Origin: Cupriavidus sp. AU9028
GTDB lineage: Bacteria; Pseudomonadota; Gammaproteobacteria; Burkholderiales; Burkholderiaceae
Direction: 5' to 3'
NCBI RefSeq assembly: GCF_019795295.1
Contig: NZ_JAIMCG010000015.1
Coordinates: 1-64,000 of the forward strand
Length of the DNA stretch: 64,000 nt
Both the position numbers and the translations under genes were made by a program. The notes under the pieces were generated by a model. It was not told where the DNA came from, did no database searches, and saw nothing but the letters and a program-made list of their open reading frames with translations. Of this stretch, positions 8,595-18,176 are shown piece after piece (the stretch's first letter is position 1; each line of letters opens with the position of its first letter).

Positions 8595-8628
8595 AAAGCC
8601 CTGGAAGCGAAACCTTCCGGGGCTTTTT
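8595..8628. terminator. rho-independent terminator between convergent genes
   Basis: AAGCCCTGGAAG and CTTCCGGGGCTT form a stem with one G-U pair, followed by TTTTT on the plus strand and preceded by A residues. It can serve map and, from the other side, the alcohol dehydrogenase gene ending at 8642. Confidence 0.8.
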
Positions 8629-8641
8629 CCTTCGAAGAACG

Positions 8642-9691
8642 TCAGGCAGCCAACGACGCGCTGTCGATGACGAACCGATACTTCACGTCGCCCTTGAGCA
8701 TCCGCTCGTAAGCGTCATTGATTTGATCCGCGCGAATCATTTCAATGTCGGCGACAACGCCATGCTCCGCACAGAAGTCCAGCATCTCCTGCGTTTCGGG
8801 AATGCCGCCGATCAGAGAGCCGGCAAGGCTGCGGCGTTTCATGATCAGGTTGAAGACCTCGGGCGAGGGATGCGGCGTGGCTGGGGCACCGACAAGCGTC
8901 ATGGTTCCATCCCGCTTGAGCAGCGTGAAGAACGCATCCAGGTCATGCGGTGCCGCTACGGTATTGAGGATAAAGTCCAGGCTCTTCGCATGGGCTGCCA
9001 TCTCGTCGGGGTTGCGAGAGACGACGACCTCATCCGCACCGAGAGCCAGCGCGTCGGTTCGCTTCGATTCGGAGGTGGTGAAGGCAACGACGTGCGCGCC
9101 CATCGCATGCGCGAGCTTGATGCCCATGTGGCCCAGGCCGCCGATGCCAACCACGCCTACCTTGTGACCGGGGCCGACTTTCCAGTGCCGCAGCGGAGAG
9201 TAGGTGGTGATGCCTGCGCACAACAGCGGCGCGACGGCGGCCAGGTCCGCTTCGGGATGGCGAATGCGCAGGACATAGCGCTCGTGCACGACGATCTGCT
9301 GGGAATATCCGCCCAGCGTATGGCCGGGCGGGTCCTGCGTGGGACCGTTGTAGGTGCCGACCATGTTGTCGCAGTAGTTCTCCAGTCCCGCCTCGCACTC
9401 GCTGCAGTGCTGGCAGCTGTCGACGATACAGCCGACGCCGACAAGATCGCCTTCCTTGAAGCCGGAGACGTGCGCGCCCACGGCGCTGACTCGCCCGACG
9501 ATCTCGTGGCCGGGGACACAGGGGTAGAGGGTGCCCGCCCATTCCGAGCGGACCTGGTGGAGGTCGGAATGGCAGACGCCGCAATAGGCGATGTCGATCT
9601 GAACGTCATGGGCACCCGGTTGGCGCCGGGCGATGTCGAGCGATTCGAGGGGCCGGTCGGCGGCTTGTGCGCCGTAAGCTTTGACGGTCAA
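8642..9691 (-). CDS. NAD(P)-dependent zinc alcohol dehydrogenase
   Basis: This 349-residue protein belongs to the zinc-containing medium-chain dehydrogenase family (cinnamyl-alcohol/YahK-like). Catalytic zinc ligands appear in CGVCHSDLH and GHE, and the structural zinc motif as Cys-rich CIVDSCQHCSECEAGLENYC. The nucleotide-binding motif is VVGIGGLGHMG. It would reduce aldehydes or oxidise alcohols in the cytoplasm. The start is an unusual TTG at 9691-9689, preceded by AGGAG; the TTG overlaps the TGA of the upstream MFS gene (TTGA), which supports this choice and indicates translational coupling. No ATG or GTG fits the conserved N-terminus. It ends at a bidirectional terminator. Confidence 0.9.
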   Translation of the reverse strand: MTVKAYGAQAADRPLESLDIARRQPGAHDVQIDIAYCGVCHSDLHQVRSEWAGTLYPCVPGHEIVGRVSAVGAHVSGFKEGDLVGVGCIVDSCQHCSECEAGLENYCDNMVGTYNGPTQDPPGHTLGGYSQQIVVHERYVLRIRHPEADLAAVAPLLCAGITTYSPLRHWKVGPGHKVGVVGIGGLGHMGIKLAHAMGAHVVAFTTSESKRTDALALGADEVVVSRNPDEMAAHAKSLDFILNTVAAPHDLDAFFTLLKRDGTMTLVGAPATPHPSPEVFNLIMKRRSLAGSLIGGIPETQEMLDFCAEHGVVADIEMIRADQINDAYERMLKGDVKYRFVIDSASLAA

Positions 9692-10935
9692 CGTAGTTCT
9701 CCTGGGGAGGGTTCGAGGTCTCGGGCGGCGAGCTTCCCTTCCGAGCGCGAGGTGAGCGACGCAAGTCCGCCGGCGATGAGCAGTAGCAGGGCGCTCGCCT
9801 CCAGCGTGCTGCGATAGCCGAATGTGTCGAAGAGCGCGCCACCGACAGTGGAGCCCATGGCGATCGACAGCTGAACGGTGGCGACCATCAGGCCCCCGCC
9901 CGCCTCCGCGTGCTCCGGAAACGTACGCGCGACCCAGCTCCACCACCCCACGGGCGCCGCGGTGGCGACCAGTCCCCACACCGCAAGCAAGGAAATGACC
10001 GCGGCGGTCTGGTGACCGAGGACGGCCAACGCGAGTGCGATGACGGACATCAGCACGGGAATTGCCGCCAGTGTGCCGTACATCCCTCGGTTGAGGACAG
10101 TGCCGATCAATGTGGTGCCGACGAATCCGGCGATACCGATAACCAATAGGACCAGCGAGAGGGTGCGAGGTTCGACGCCCGTTACCGTTTCGAGGAAGGG
10201 CCGGATATAGGTGAAGAGGGTGAACTGCCCCATGAAGAATGCACCAGCGGCGAGCATGCCGAATGCGACGACCGGCCTGCGCAGATGCGCAAAGATGTTG
10301 CCGTGGCGGCCCTCGTCCGGCTTGACGGGCATCGACGGCAGGCTGATCCATTGCCAGATCAGGGCAAGAATTGCGACGGGCACGAGACAATAGAACGCGC
10401 CGCGCCAGCCAACCACGGCACCGAGGTAGCTGCCCAGCGGCGCGGCGATGATCGTGGCAAGGGCATTGCCGCCATTGAAGACCGCCAGCGCACGAGGAAC
10501 CTGGGCAGGCGGAACGAGGCGCATGGCGACGGCAGCGGACATGGACCAGAAGCCGCCGACGACGACACCGATCAGCGCACGACCCGCCATATAGGCCAGA
10601 TAGGTCGGTGCGATGGCGATGATGGCGCTCGACGCCGCCATCAAGGCGGTCAGGCCCAGCAGCAGGGTCTTGCGGTTGATGCGCCCGGCGAGCATGGAGA
10701 TGAAGAGGCTGGTGACGACCGCGAATGCGCCGGAGATGGCGATACCCTGGCCTGCCATGCCTTCGGTGACGCGTAGTTCCTCGGCCATCGGTGTGAGCAA
10801 GCTGACGGGCATGAACTCGGAGGCGATCAGCGCGAAGACGCACAGGGTCATCGCGAAGACGCCGCTCCAATGGCTGGAGGCCGATGGGCAGACACCGGAA
10901 GACGCTCCGGTCGGGCGTTGCACTGAAGTTTCCAT
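9688..10935 (-). CDS. MFS transporter, drug/sugar efflux type
   Basis: The 415-residue protein has twelve predicted membrane helices and resembles the AraJ/NepI/YdhP group of major-facilitator exporters. Typical elements are FALIASEFMPVSLLTPMA in helix 1 and the loop AGRINRKTLL between helices 2 and 3. It is probably a proton-driven inner-membrane exporter of small molecules; the substrate cannot be read from sequence. It is the first gene of a two-gene unit with the alcohol dehydrogenase, with overlapping stop and start codons. The 246-bp region upstream is divergent from the molybdenum hydroxylase genes and would hold both promoters. Confidence 0.9.
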   Translation of the reverse strand: METSVQRPTGASSGVCPSASSHWSGVFAMTLCVFALIASEFMPVSLLTPMAEELRVTEGMAGQGIAISGAFAVVTSLFISMLAGRINRKTLLLGLTALMAASSAIIAIAPTYLAYMAGRALIGVVVGGFWSMSAAVAMRLVPPAQVPRALAVFNGGNALATIIAAPLGSYLGAVVGWRGAFYCLVPVAILALIWQWISLPSMPVKPDEGRHGNIFAHLRRPVVAFGMLAAGAFFMGQFTLFTYIRPFLETVTGVEPRTLSLVLLVIGIAGFVGTTLIGTVLNRGMYGTLAAIPVLMSVIALALAVLGHQTAAVISLLAVWGLVATAAPVGWWSWVARTFPEHAEAGGGLMVATVQLSIAMGSTVGGALFDTFGYRSTLEASALLLLIAGGLASLTSRSEGKLAARDLEPSPGELR

Positions 10936-11181
10936 GGAGCGGCATTCTGTGCGGGATTGGCGCGCGAGACTAGATCATCAATCCACATTGCCGATATGAA
11001 GCCGGTTCATCAATAGCGGGGGCAGTATTGGCACGGTGCCTGGCGGTCGGATCGGAACCATTTATCGATTCGGCTCATAACACTATGCGCATGAGCTAAT
11101 GAATCCACAGCAGGCTTCTCCGCTACCATCCCGCGATCCCCTATCTGTCTCCTACCCGTCCCTACTGTTCCTTCGAACCCG

Positions 11182-11664
11182 ATGACATCGCTGAAGATCA
11201 ACGGCAAGGTCCACGACGTGGATCTTTCCCCCGATACCCCCTTGCTCTGGACCCTGCGCGACGAACTTGGCTACACCGGCACGAAGTTTGGCTGCGGCAT
11301 GGCGCTGTGCGGTGCGTGCACCGTCCACGTGGATGGCCAGCCGGTGCGCTCCTGCGTGACGCCAGTTTCGGCGGTGGGCGGCAAGCCGGTCCGCACGATC
11401 GAGTCAATGGCGTCGGACCCGGTCGGCAAGGCGGTGCAGGACGCATGGGTGGAACTGGGCGTGGCCCAGTGCGGGTACTGCCAGGCGGGCCAGATCATGA
11501 CCGCGACCGCGCTGCTCAAGAGCAACCCGAAGCCGACGGACGAGGAGATCGTGGCGGGGATGAGCGGCAACCTCTGCCGGTGCGGTGCCTATCAACGCAT
11601 CAATGCAGCGGTGCGGCTGGCATCGCAACGCCTGCAGGGCAACCGGACGGGAGCGAAGGCATGA
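11182..11664 (+). CDS. iorA: molybdenum hydroxylase small subunit, [2Fe-2S] (IorA-like)
   Basis: This 160-residue subunit carries two [2Fe-2S] clusters. The plant-ferredoxin-type site is FGCGMALCGACTVHVDG plus a later Cys (VRSC), and the second is QCGYCQAGQ with NLCRCGAY. It resembles the alpha subunit of isoquinoline 1-oxidoreductase and of membrane-linked aldehyde dehydrogenases, and passes electrons from the molybdenum centre to an acceptor. Its stop overlaps the ATG of the large subunit (ATGA), so the two are made together. The symbol is used for family resemblance only; the substrate is unknown. Confidence 0.88.
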   Translation: MTSLKINGKVHDVDLSPDTPLLWTLRDELGYTGTKFGCGMALCGACTVHVDGQPVRSCVTPVSAVGGKPVRTIESMASDPVGKAVQDAWVELGVAQCGYCQAGQIMTATALLKSNPKPTDEEIVAGMSGNLCRCGAYQRINAAVRLASQRLQGNRTGAKA

Positions 11665-13997
11665 CCCGCGCCGACAACCATTCCTTGGAGCAACCGTCGC
11701 GCCGCCGGGTGCTGCAAGCCGGCGCGGCTTTCGTGTTGTCGCTGCAGTTCGGCGGACTGATCGCGAAGGCGAGCTCGGCCGAGGCAGACGACGCTGCCGC
11801 CGGCAAGTCGGCACCGAAGTACGGCGCCGACACCATGCCCGGCGGCGTCGTCGACGATCCGCTGGTGTTCGTCTCTCTCGCCCGGGACGGTACGGTGACC
11901 ATCATCGCGCACCGCGCCGAGATGGGAACGGGCGTGCGGACCAGCCTGCCGATGGTCGTTGCCGACGAGATGGAGGCCGACTGGAGCCGTGTGAAGATCG
12001 TGCAGGCCGACGCCAACGAAGCGCGCTACGGCAGCCAGAACGTGGACGGCTCCCGCAGCATGCGGCATTTCCTCGCGCCGATGCGCCGCGTGGGTGCCGC
12101 CGCGCGGCAGATGCTGGAGGCGGCTGCCGCGGCTCAATGGCAGGTGCCGGTTGCCGAAGTGGCGGCCCGCAACCATGAGGTGATCCACCTGCCGACCGGC
12201 CGGCGGCTGGGCTATGGCGCATTGGCGGACGCGGCCATGCGGCAGCCGGTGCCCACGCAGGCGCAGCTGAAGCTGAAGCAGCCCGAAGCGTTCCGCTATA
12301 TCGGCAAGGGCAGGATCGTGCCGACCGACAGCCGGGACATCACGCAAGGCAAGGCGATCTACGGGATCGACGTGCGCCTGCCGGGCATGCTCTACGCCGT
12401 GATGGCACGGCCACCGGTTTATGGCGGCAAGCTGCGCAGCGTCGATAGCACGGAGGCGATGAAGGTGCCGGGCGTGCTGCGCGTGATCGAGATGAAGGGC
12501 TTCGACGGTCCGCCCTTGTTCAATCCGGTCGGCGGCGTTGCCGTGGTGGCGAAGAACACATGGGCAGCAATGCAGGGCCGTGCGGCATTGAAGCTGCAGT
12601 GGGACGATGGTCCCAATGCCGGTTACGACTCGAAGACGTTCCGCGGTGCGCTGGAGGCGGCGGTGCGTCAGCCGGGCAAGCCGCTGCGCAACGACGGCGA
12701 TGCAGTCGGCGCGCTGGCAGCCGCCGGCGCGAAGGGACAGCGCACGGTCTGCGCCGAGTACTACATTCCCCATCTCGCGCATGCCTCGATGGAGCCGCCG
12801 GTCGCGACCGCGCGGTTCGTCGGCGGCAAGTGCGAGATCTGGGCGCCGTCCCAGGCCCCGCAGGGCGCCCTGGAGAGCGTCGCCGGGCATCTCGGAATGA
12901 AAGCGGAGGACGTGACGCTGCACGTCACGCTGCTCGGCGGCGGGTTTGGCCGCAAGTCGATGGCAGACTTCATCTCCGAGGCAGCACTGGTATCGAAGGC
13001 AATGGGCGGCAAGCCGGTCAAGCTGCAGTGGACGCGCGACGACGACATCCGGCACGACTACTACCACACGGTGTCGGTCGAGCGGATGGAAGCCGCGCTC
13101 GATGCGGATGGCAAGCCTGCGGTGTGGCGCCACCGCTCGGCGGCGCCGACGATCGCCTCGACCTTCGCGGTAGGGGCAAAGGGCAAGGCCGAGTTCGAAG
13201 CGGGCATGACGGCCATCAACATTCCGTTCCAGATTCCGTCGATCCGTCTGGAGTCGGCGGACGTGCCGGCGCACACGCGCATCGGCTGGTTCCGCTCGGT
13301 CTCCAATATCCCGCACGCCTTCGCCGTGCAGAGCTTCGTTGCGGAGCTGGCGCACGAGGCCCGCCGGGATCCGAAGGACTACCTGCTGGAGCTGATCGGT
13401 CCGCCGCGCAGGATCGATCCCGCGGCGCTGTCGGACAAGTGGAATTACACCGAATCGCCCGACCTGTACCCGCTCGACACCGGCCGGATGCGCGCCGTGA
13501 TCGAGGAGGCCGCCAGCCGCGCGGGTTGGGGACGGAAGCTGCCCAAGGGACATGGTCTTGGCATCGCGATGGCCTATAGCTTCGTGACCTATGTCGCGAC
13601 AGTGGTGGAAGTGACGGTCGACGAGAAAGGCCAGATTTCGATCCCGCGTGTCGACATGGCGATCGACTGCGGACCGCAGGTCAATCCGGAGCGCATCCGC
13701 TCGCAGGTCGAAGGCGGCTGCGTGATGGGCGTCAGCCTGGCGATGCTCGGCGAGATTTCGTTCGAGCAAGGCCGGGTCAAGCAGAGCAACTTCCACGACT
13801 TCGAGATCCTGCGCTCGCACATGGCGCCGGGCGCCATTCATACCTGGATGGTGGGCGGCGGCTTCGATGTGCCGCCCGGTGGCGTAGGCGAGCCGCCGGT
13901 GCCGCCGATCGCTCCGGCGTTGTGCAATGCGATCTTCGCCGCGACAGGCGTGCGCATCCGCTCGCTGCCCATCCGCGACCAGCTGGCGCAGGCCTAG
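11661..13997 (+). CDS. iorB: molybdenum hydroxylase large subunit, Tat-exported (IorB-like)
   Basis: The 778-residue protein has a twin-arginine signal, [16 protein letters not shown], and the molybdopterin-cytosine-dinucleotide aldehyde oxidase fold with GGGFGRKS as a typical cofactor loop. With the small subunit it would oxidise an N-heterocycle or aldehyde in the periplasm, the folded pair being exported together. No FAD subunit is encoded, as expected for the IorAB group. The c-type cytochrome that often accompanies such enzymes is also missing here. The ATG at 11661 overlaps the iorA stop. Its stop TAG is shared in the palindrome CTAG with the stop of the convergent LysR gene. Confidence 0.88.
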   Translation: MTRADNHSLEQPSRRRVLQAGAAFVLSLQFGGLIAKASSAEADDAAAGKSAPKYGADTMPGGVVDDPLVFVSLARDGTVTIIAHRAEMGTGVRTSLPMVVADEMEADWSRVKIVQADANEARYGSQNVDGSRSMRHFLAPMRRVGAAARQMLEAAAAAQWQVPVAEVAARNHEVIHLPTGRRLGYGALADAAMRQPVPTQAQLKLKQPEAFRYIGKGRIVPTDSRDITQGKAIYGIDVRLPGMLYAVMARPPVYGGKLRSVDSTEAMKVPGVLRVIEMKGFDGPPLFNPVGGVAVVAKNTWAAMQGRAALKLQWDDGPNAGYDSKTFRGALEAAVRQPGKPLRNDGDAVGALAAAGAKGQRTVCAEYYIPHLAHASMEPPVATARFVGGKCEIWAPSQAPQGALESVAGHLGMKAEDVTLHVTLLGGGFGRKSMADFISEAALVSKAMGGKPVKLQWTRDDDIRHDYYHTVSVERMEAALDADGKPAVWRHRSAAPTIASTFAVGAKGKAEFEAGMTAINIPFQIPSIRLESADVPAHTRIGWFRSVSNIPHAFAVQSFVAELAHEARRDPKDYLLELIGPPRRIDPAALSDKWNYTESPDLYPLDTGRMRAVIEEAASRAGWGRKLPKGHGLGIAMAYSFVTYVATVVEVTVDEKGQISIPRVDMAIDCGPQVNPERIRSQVEGGCVMGVSLAMLGEISFEQGRVKQSNFHDFEILRSHMAPGAIHTWMVGGGFDVPPGGVGEPPVPPIAPALCNAIFAATGVRIRSLPIRDQLAQA

Positions 13998-14902
13998 CGG
14001 CGGCTGCCGTCGGGCCGATGGCGGATGGCGTCGATCACGATCTTCAGCGCGCGGGAGGACTGACGGCGGCTCGGGTAGAACGCGTGATAGCCCGGGAAGG
14101 TCGGGCACCAGTCCTCCATCACGCGGACCAGTCGGCCGGCTTCCACATAGGGCTGCACCATCGGATAGGGCAGGAACGTCAGGCCAAAGCCGTCCAGCGC
14201 GGCATTCAGCATCTGGTTGGTGCTGTTGCAGATGACCTGCCCCTCGACGCGCGCCTGCACTTTCTTCGATCCCTTGGCCAGTTCCCAGGCATACAGGCCG
14301 CCGCTGGTGGCCAGCCGCAGATTGATGCAGCGCTGCCCGAGCAGGTCCCGCGGCGTCGCCGGTTTCGGGCGGCCCTTGAAGTACGAGGGGGCGCCCACGA
14401 TCGCCATCTTCACGTCGGGGCTGATGCGGACCGCGATCATGTCCTTCTCGATCTGGTCCCCAAAGCGCACGCCAATGTCATAGCGCTCGCCGACGATATT
14501 GGTCAGGCCATAGTCGACCGTCAGCTCGACGTTCAACTCCGGGTATTGCGGCAATACCTTGGCCAGTCGCGGCCAGATGATCGCGTCGATGGGGTGGTCC
14601 ACCGACGTGATCCGGATGGTGCCGGCGGGGCGCTCGCCAAGTTCGGCCACGGCCGAGAGGTCGGCCTCGATTTCCTCGAACTTCGGCCCCAGCGAGCGAA
14701 GCAGCCATTCTCCCGCGTCGGTAGTGGACACACTGCGCGTGGTGCGCGTCAGCAGCCGCACGCCGAGTTTGGCTTCGAGTCCGCGGATGGTGTGGCTCAG
14801 GGCCGATTGCGTGACGCCAAGTCTGGCAGCGGCGCGGGTGAAGCTGCGCTCCTTCGCTACGGTGACGAGGGCGAGCAGGTCGTTGAGGTTATGACGGGGC
14901 AT
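13994..14902 (-). CDS. LysR-family transcriptional regulator
   Basis: The 302-residue protein has an N-terminal winged helix-turn-helix (about 6-65, with FTRAAARLGVTQSALSHTIR) and a substrate-binding domain of the group often found near oxidoreductases (MCR/AaeR-like). It ends at the same four bases as iorB, which is transcribed towards it, so it is not divergent from its likely target. It may control itself, the VOC protein gene downstream of its promoter region or the hydroxylase. No co-inducer can be deduced. Confidence 0.9.
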   Translation of the reverse strand: MPRHNLNDLLALVTVAKERSFTRAAARLGVTQSALSHTIRGLEAKLGVRLLTRTTRSVSTTDAGEWLLRSLGPKFEEIEADLSAVAELGERPAGTIRITSVDHPIDAIIWPRLAKVLPQYPELNVELTVDYGLTNIVGERYDIGVRFGDQIEKDMIAVRISPDVKMAIVGAPSYFKGRPKPATPRDLLGQRCINLRLATSGGLYAWELAKGSKKVQARVEGQVICNSTNQMLNAALDGFGLTFLPYPMVQPYVEAGRLVRVMEDWCPTFPGYHAFYPSRRQSSRALKIVIDAIRHRPDGSRR

Positions 14903-14968
14903 GGGCGGCTATACGGTGGCGGGTGTTGCGCCAGCCGCCATTATCGGCCCAACGGCTGGAATCGATCG

Positions 14969-15304
14969 CTAGACCTGCTGCTGAAACGCGAGCAGATAGC
15001 CATTGCAATCGATCAAGGCGAACTCGATGGACCCATAGCGCATGCGCTGCAACGGCCAGGCCATGGTGGCCCGGCCCTTCACCGACTCGTAGAACGCTTC
15101 GACGTCCGGGATGGTGCAATAGATCGTCCCGGTAAGAGCGGGCGGTGCGTTCCACAAATCCTGCTCGGTGAACAGCAGCTTGCAGCCGTGCCGCTCCACC
15201 GTGATGGTGTTCTGCTGCGATGCGCGGACATCGAAGCCCAGCGCCGCATACCATGCTTCGGTTTGCCGCAGGTCGGTACAGTAAAGCAGCAGGGAAAGAG
15301 ACAT
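14969..15304 (-). CDS. VOC-family (glyoxalase/bleomycin-resistance-like) protein
   Basis: The 111-residue protein has the vicinal-oxygen-chelate layout: LLLYCTDLRQTEAWYAALG at the N-terminus and FALIDCNGYLLAFQQ at the C-terminus. Only one betaalphabetabetabeta pair is present, so it should dimerise. Family members are metal-dependent lyases, dioxygenases or antibiotic-binding proteins. The ATG at 15304 is preferred because GGAG lies 5 bp upstream; an ATG at 15319 is the alternative. It is co-oriented with the LysR gene 66 bp downstream. Confidence 0.8.
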   Translation of the reverse strand: MSLSLLLYCTDLRQTEAWYAALGFDVRASQQNTITVERHGCKLLFTEQDLWNAPPALTGTIYCTIPDVEAFYESVKGRATMAWPLQRMRYGSIEFALIDCNGYLLAFQQQV

Positions 15305-15362
15305 GCTGGCTCCGTTCATCGGTGGGGAACAGAACAGTCGAGGATGAGCGGCACCGGCCGCG

Positions 15363-15827
15363 TCACGATGGCGCCCTGGGCGGCGCGTGCCGTGCCAGAA
15401 ATCGGTCCAGCTGACCGGCGAATGCCTTGCTGTCCTGCGCGGAGTACGCCGCCGGCCCTCCGGTATCGATGCCCGATGCCCGCAGCTGATCCATGACCTC
15501 GCGCATCGTCAGCCGCTCCTGGATGTTCTCCCGCGTGAACCAGTTGCCTCGGGGGTCCAGCACATGCGCCCCCTTGTCCAGCGCAGCGGACGCCAGTGGA
15601 ATGTCGGCTGTCACCACGAGGTCGCCGGGCGCGGCCAGTTCGACAATGCGCTGGTCAGCCACGTCGAAGCCGGCCGGGACTTGCAGAGCCTTGATGAAGC
15701 GGGAAGGCGGCGTGCGCAGGTACTGGTTTGCGACGAGCGTGACACAGACCTGGACGCGCTGGGCCGCGCGAAAGAGCATTTCCTTGACCACAACGGGGCA
15801 GGCGTCTGCGTCGACGAGTACTTGCAT
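15363..15827 (-). CDS. YaiI/YqxD-family (UPF0178) protein
   Basis: The 154-residue protein starts [18 protein letters not shown] and contains the [21 protein letters not shown] segment typical of the UPF0178 (DUF188) family, a PIN/NYN-like fold. Conserved acidic residues (Asp6, Asp8 and the ADIPLA aspartate) suggest a nuclease-like metal site, but no activity is established. The start at 15827 is preceded by AAGGAA; a longer frame reaches upstream but lacks a site. It stands between the VOC gene and the TetR gene on the same strand. Confidence 0.9.
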   Translation of the reverse strand: MQVLVDADACPVVVKEMLFRAAQRVQVCVTLVANQYLRTPPSRFIKALQVPAGFDVADQRIVELAAPGDLVVTADIPLASAALDKGAHVLDPRGNWFTRENIQERLTMREVMDQLRASGIDTGGPAAYSAQDSKAFAGQLDRFLARHAPPRAPS

Positions 15828-15910
15828 TGCGATGATTCCTTGAAAGGGCTCGCCCATGATACTGGCGGTGGGCCATTGGGCCGGCTCATTCGCCCGGCTC
15901 ATTGGCCCCC

Positions 15911-16546
15911 CTACCGGCTGCGCTTGACCATCGCCACGATGACCTCGATCAGCTCATCCCGCGCCTGCTCCTCGGTGAGGTCGCCGGCAACCACCGCATG
16001 AGACAGCGAATCCGCCGCCCCCAGCATCGCCCACAGCCCCCCCGCAGACACGCCGCCTGGCCCGGAGAACGGCGCCAGAATCGTGCGGCACTTCGCGATG
16101 AACGCCTGCTCGTACTGGCGTTTGAGCGTTGCGAGTTCGGGCGAGCCGTTCAGCGCAGACAACACATCCGGCATTTCGCGCCCCTGTGTCAGCACGCAAT
16201 CGACATAGCTGGCCGCAATCACCCGCGCCTTGTCTTTCAGCGTGGGGCGGCTCGCCGCGATGGCAGCGTCGATGATGGCGGTCTGCCGTTCGTCGAAATC
16301 CTGATAGAGCGCGGCCAGCAGTCCATTGCGGGTGCCGAAGTGATCGTAGACGACCGGTTTGGCGACTCCCGCAAGTTCCGCCAGGCGCCCCATGGTCAGG
16401 GCGTCGGATCCTTCTTCCCTGACAAGTTTCCAGGCGCAGTCGAGCAGTTGCCGCTGCCGCTGGTCGCGCGGCAGTCTGCGGCGCGGTGACGGGGACGGGC
16501 CTGCTGGGTCGTCCCCGGACGAGGTGCGCTTCGGTTGTGGAGGCAT
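15911..16546 (-). CDS. TetR-family transcriptional regulator
   Basis: The 211-residue protein has a TetR helix-turn-helix (about 28-75, [20 protein letters not shown]) and a ligand-binding helical C-terminal domain. An N-terminal Pro/Arg-rich extension of about 25 residues precedes the DNA-binding domain. It lies 6 bp downstream of the quinone reductase gene in the same operon. It probably represses the operon through the repeated TACC/GGTA site at 17165-17193 and lets go upon binding a quinone-like or aromatic ligand. Confidence 0.92.
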   Translation of the reverse strand: MPPQPKRTSSGDDPAGPSPSPRRRLPRDQRQRQLLDCAWKLVREEGSDALTMGRLAELAGVAKPVVYDHFGTRNGLLAALYQDFDERQTAIIDAAIAASRPTLKDKARVIAASYVDCVLTQGREMPDVLSALNGSPELATLKRQYEQAFIAKCRTILAPFSGPGGVSAGGLWAMLGAADSLSHAVVAGDLTEEQARDELIEVIVAMVKRSR

Positions 16547-16552
16547 TCCGTG

Positions 16553-17140
16553 CTACGAGAAGAGGTGCTGGCCGATCTGGCGCGCCCTGGCGATGTGCGA
16601 AGTTGCGGTTTCGAAGTCCGAAGGTAGCAGAAGTTCGGACGTCGCGACAGGCGCGCCACAGTATCCGAAGATGCCGTGATCGATCTGCGTCTTCATGGCG
16701 TTGGCATAACCGTGCCGGTCGTAGGTGCCCATATTCGCGCCGCCGATGCCGACCAGGTGGACGGCAAGATGGCCGAGCTTCTTCACTGTCTTGCCCCCCG
16801 GTTCTTCCTCGTAGGCCCAGCCGTTGGTGAACACGCGGTCGATCCAGCCCTTGAGCATGCCCGGGAACGACCACCAGTAGACGGGGAAAACCAGCACCAG
16901 CGCATCCGCCCGCTCCAGTCGGGCGTGCTCAGCGGCGACGTCGGGCGGTGGCGGGGCTTCGCGCAGATGCAGGGCCAGGTCTGCCGCCGTGAAGCGAGGG
17001 TCGAAGCCCTCGGCGGCAAGGTCGGCGATCTCGAAGGTGTGCGTTTGGCCGGATGCGGACAAGCCAAGTCCGATCTCTTCTCCGACGGCATGGGTCAAGG
17101 ATTTCGGATTGGGATGCGAAACGACGATCAGTGCGTGCAT
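16553..17140 (-). CDS. NAD(P)H dehydrogenase (quinone)-type flavoprotein
   Basis: The 195-residue protein is a flavodoxin-fold reductase of the KefF/MdaB/NQO1 group: VSHPNPKSLTHAV at the N-terminus binds FMN or FAD phosphate and FPVYWWSFPGMLKGWIDRV is the conserved quinone-pocket segment. It would carry out two-electron reduction of quinones, limiting redox cycling. It is the first gene of a two-gene operon with the TetR regulator. A promoter-proximal operator lies about 25 bp upstream of its ATG. Confidence 0.9.
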   Translation of the reverse strand: MHALIVVSHPNPKSLTHAVGEEIGLGLSASGQTHTFEIADLAAEGFDPRFTAADLALHLREAPPPPDVAAEHARLERADALVLVFPVYWWSFPGMLKGWIDRVFTNGWAYEEEPGGKTVKKLGHLAVHLVGIGGANMGTYDRHGYANAMKTQIDHGIFGYCGAPVATSELLLPSDFETATSHIARARQIGQHLFS

Positions 17141-17164
17141 GATGGCTCCCCTCTGGGATAACGT

Positions 17165-17193
17165 TACCTACGAATGGTAGGATACCTTTGGTA
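17165..17193. promoter_or_regulatory. operator candidate for the TetR regulator
   Basis: CCTAC-GAATG-GTAGG (17167-17181) is an inverted repeat with 5-bp arms, embedded in a series TACC..GGTA..TACC..GGTA from 17165 to 17193. It lies just upstream of the quinone reductase start in the region shared with the next gene. The binding protein is assumed from operon structure. Confidence 0.55.
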
Positions 17194-17288
17194 GATTTGC
17201 TTGACCATGCTGCTTGAAGGGCGATTTCGCGACCCGGGAGCCGCTTGGCGGGTCGCCGGTGACAGCACAGCGGCTTGCTGGGCCACCG

Positions 17289-18176
17289 TCACTGCTCGGC
17301 GAAACACTGCACAAGAAAGTCGACCACCGCGCGAACGGCCGGCAACTGGCCGCGCCGGTGCGGCATCAGGATCGATGTCATGACTTCGCCCGCCGTCCAT
17401 TGCGGCAGGACACGCCGGACGTCGCCTTCCTGCAGCGCCCGGCGACAGATGGACTGCGGCAGGCAAGCCACGCCCAGGCCCGCCACCGCGGCGCACAGCA
17501 GCGCGGTCGATTCGTTCGCTGTCATCCGGGGCAGCGGGCTGACGGCGATGGTCTGGCCGTCGCGGTGCAGTCGCCAGCTGGTGGCCAGCTTTCCTGTCAG
17601 CAAGCCATCGTGCCGGCTCAACGCCTCGGGGCTTTCCAGCGGAGCACTGACTTCGAGATAGCGGGGCGAGGCGACGAGGATGATCGGCTCGGTGGACAGC
17701 AGCCGCTGCACCAGATCGGAATCGGGCAGCGGCGCGAAGTGGCTGCGGATGGCCAGATCGAAGCCCTCCTGTGCCACATCGACGAAGCGGTCCGACACAT
17801 CGAGTTGCAGATGCAGCCTGGGATAGACTCGCGCCAGCTCGGGCAGGCGCGGCGCGAGGGCGTGCTGGGCGACCGGGACCGAGGCGGTCAGCCGCACCGT
17901 GCCGGCAGGTTCGGCCACGCGCTGGCGTACCACGTCCTGCGCGGCCTCGGCCTCGATCAGTGCCGCCCGCGCGTGCTCGTGGAAGGCTTGTCCAACGTCA
18001 GTGAGGGCGAAGCTGCGGGAGTTGCGATGGATCAGCCGCGCCCCCAGCTGCTGCTCCAGCTCCGCTACCCGCTTGCTCAGGGTGGACTTGGGTATGCCAA
18101 GCTGGCGGGAGGCCGCGGCGAAACCGCCGTGTTCGACGGCGGCAGCGAACAGCACGAGATCGTTCAGGTTCAGCAT
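17289..18176 (-). CDS. LysR-family transcriptional regulator
   Basis: The 295-residue protein has the N-terminal helix-turn-helix (FAAASRQLGIPKSTLSKRVA) and a CrgA/DmlR-type substrate-binding domain. The start MLNLNDL at 18176 is chosen as it matches the family N-terminus; an ATG 27 bases upstream would add nine residues. The gene is divergent from the glutathione S-transferase gene (starts 138 bp apart), the classic arrangement for a LysR regulator and its target. Confidence 0.9.
   Translation of the reverse strand: MLNLNDLVLFAAAVEHGGFAAASRQLGIPKSTLSKRVAELEQQLGARLIHRNSRSFALTDVGQAFHEHARAALIEAEAAQDVVRQRVAEPAGTVRLTASVPVAQHALAPRLPELARVYPRLHLQLDVSDRFVDVAQEGFDLAIRSHFAPLPDSDLVQRLLSTEPIILVASPRYLEVSAPLESPEALSRHDGLLTGKLATSWRLHRDGQTIAVSPLPRMTANESTALLCAAVAGLGVACLPQSICRRALQEGDVRRVLPQWTAGEVMTSILMPHRRGQLPAVRAVVDFLVQCFAEQ

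Noticed and set aside
8642-10945. 767-residue fusion of transporter and alcohol dehydrogenase
   Set aside because: The upstream 418 codons are a wrong-frame reading of the MFS gene; the real dehydrogenase starts at the TTG at 9691.
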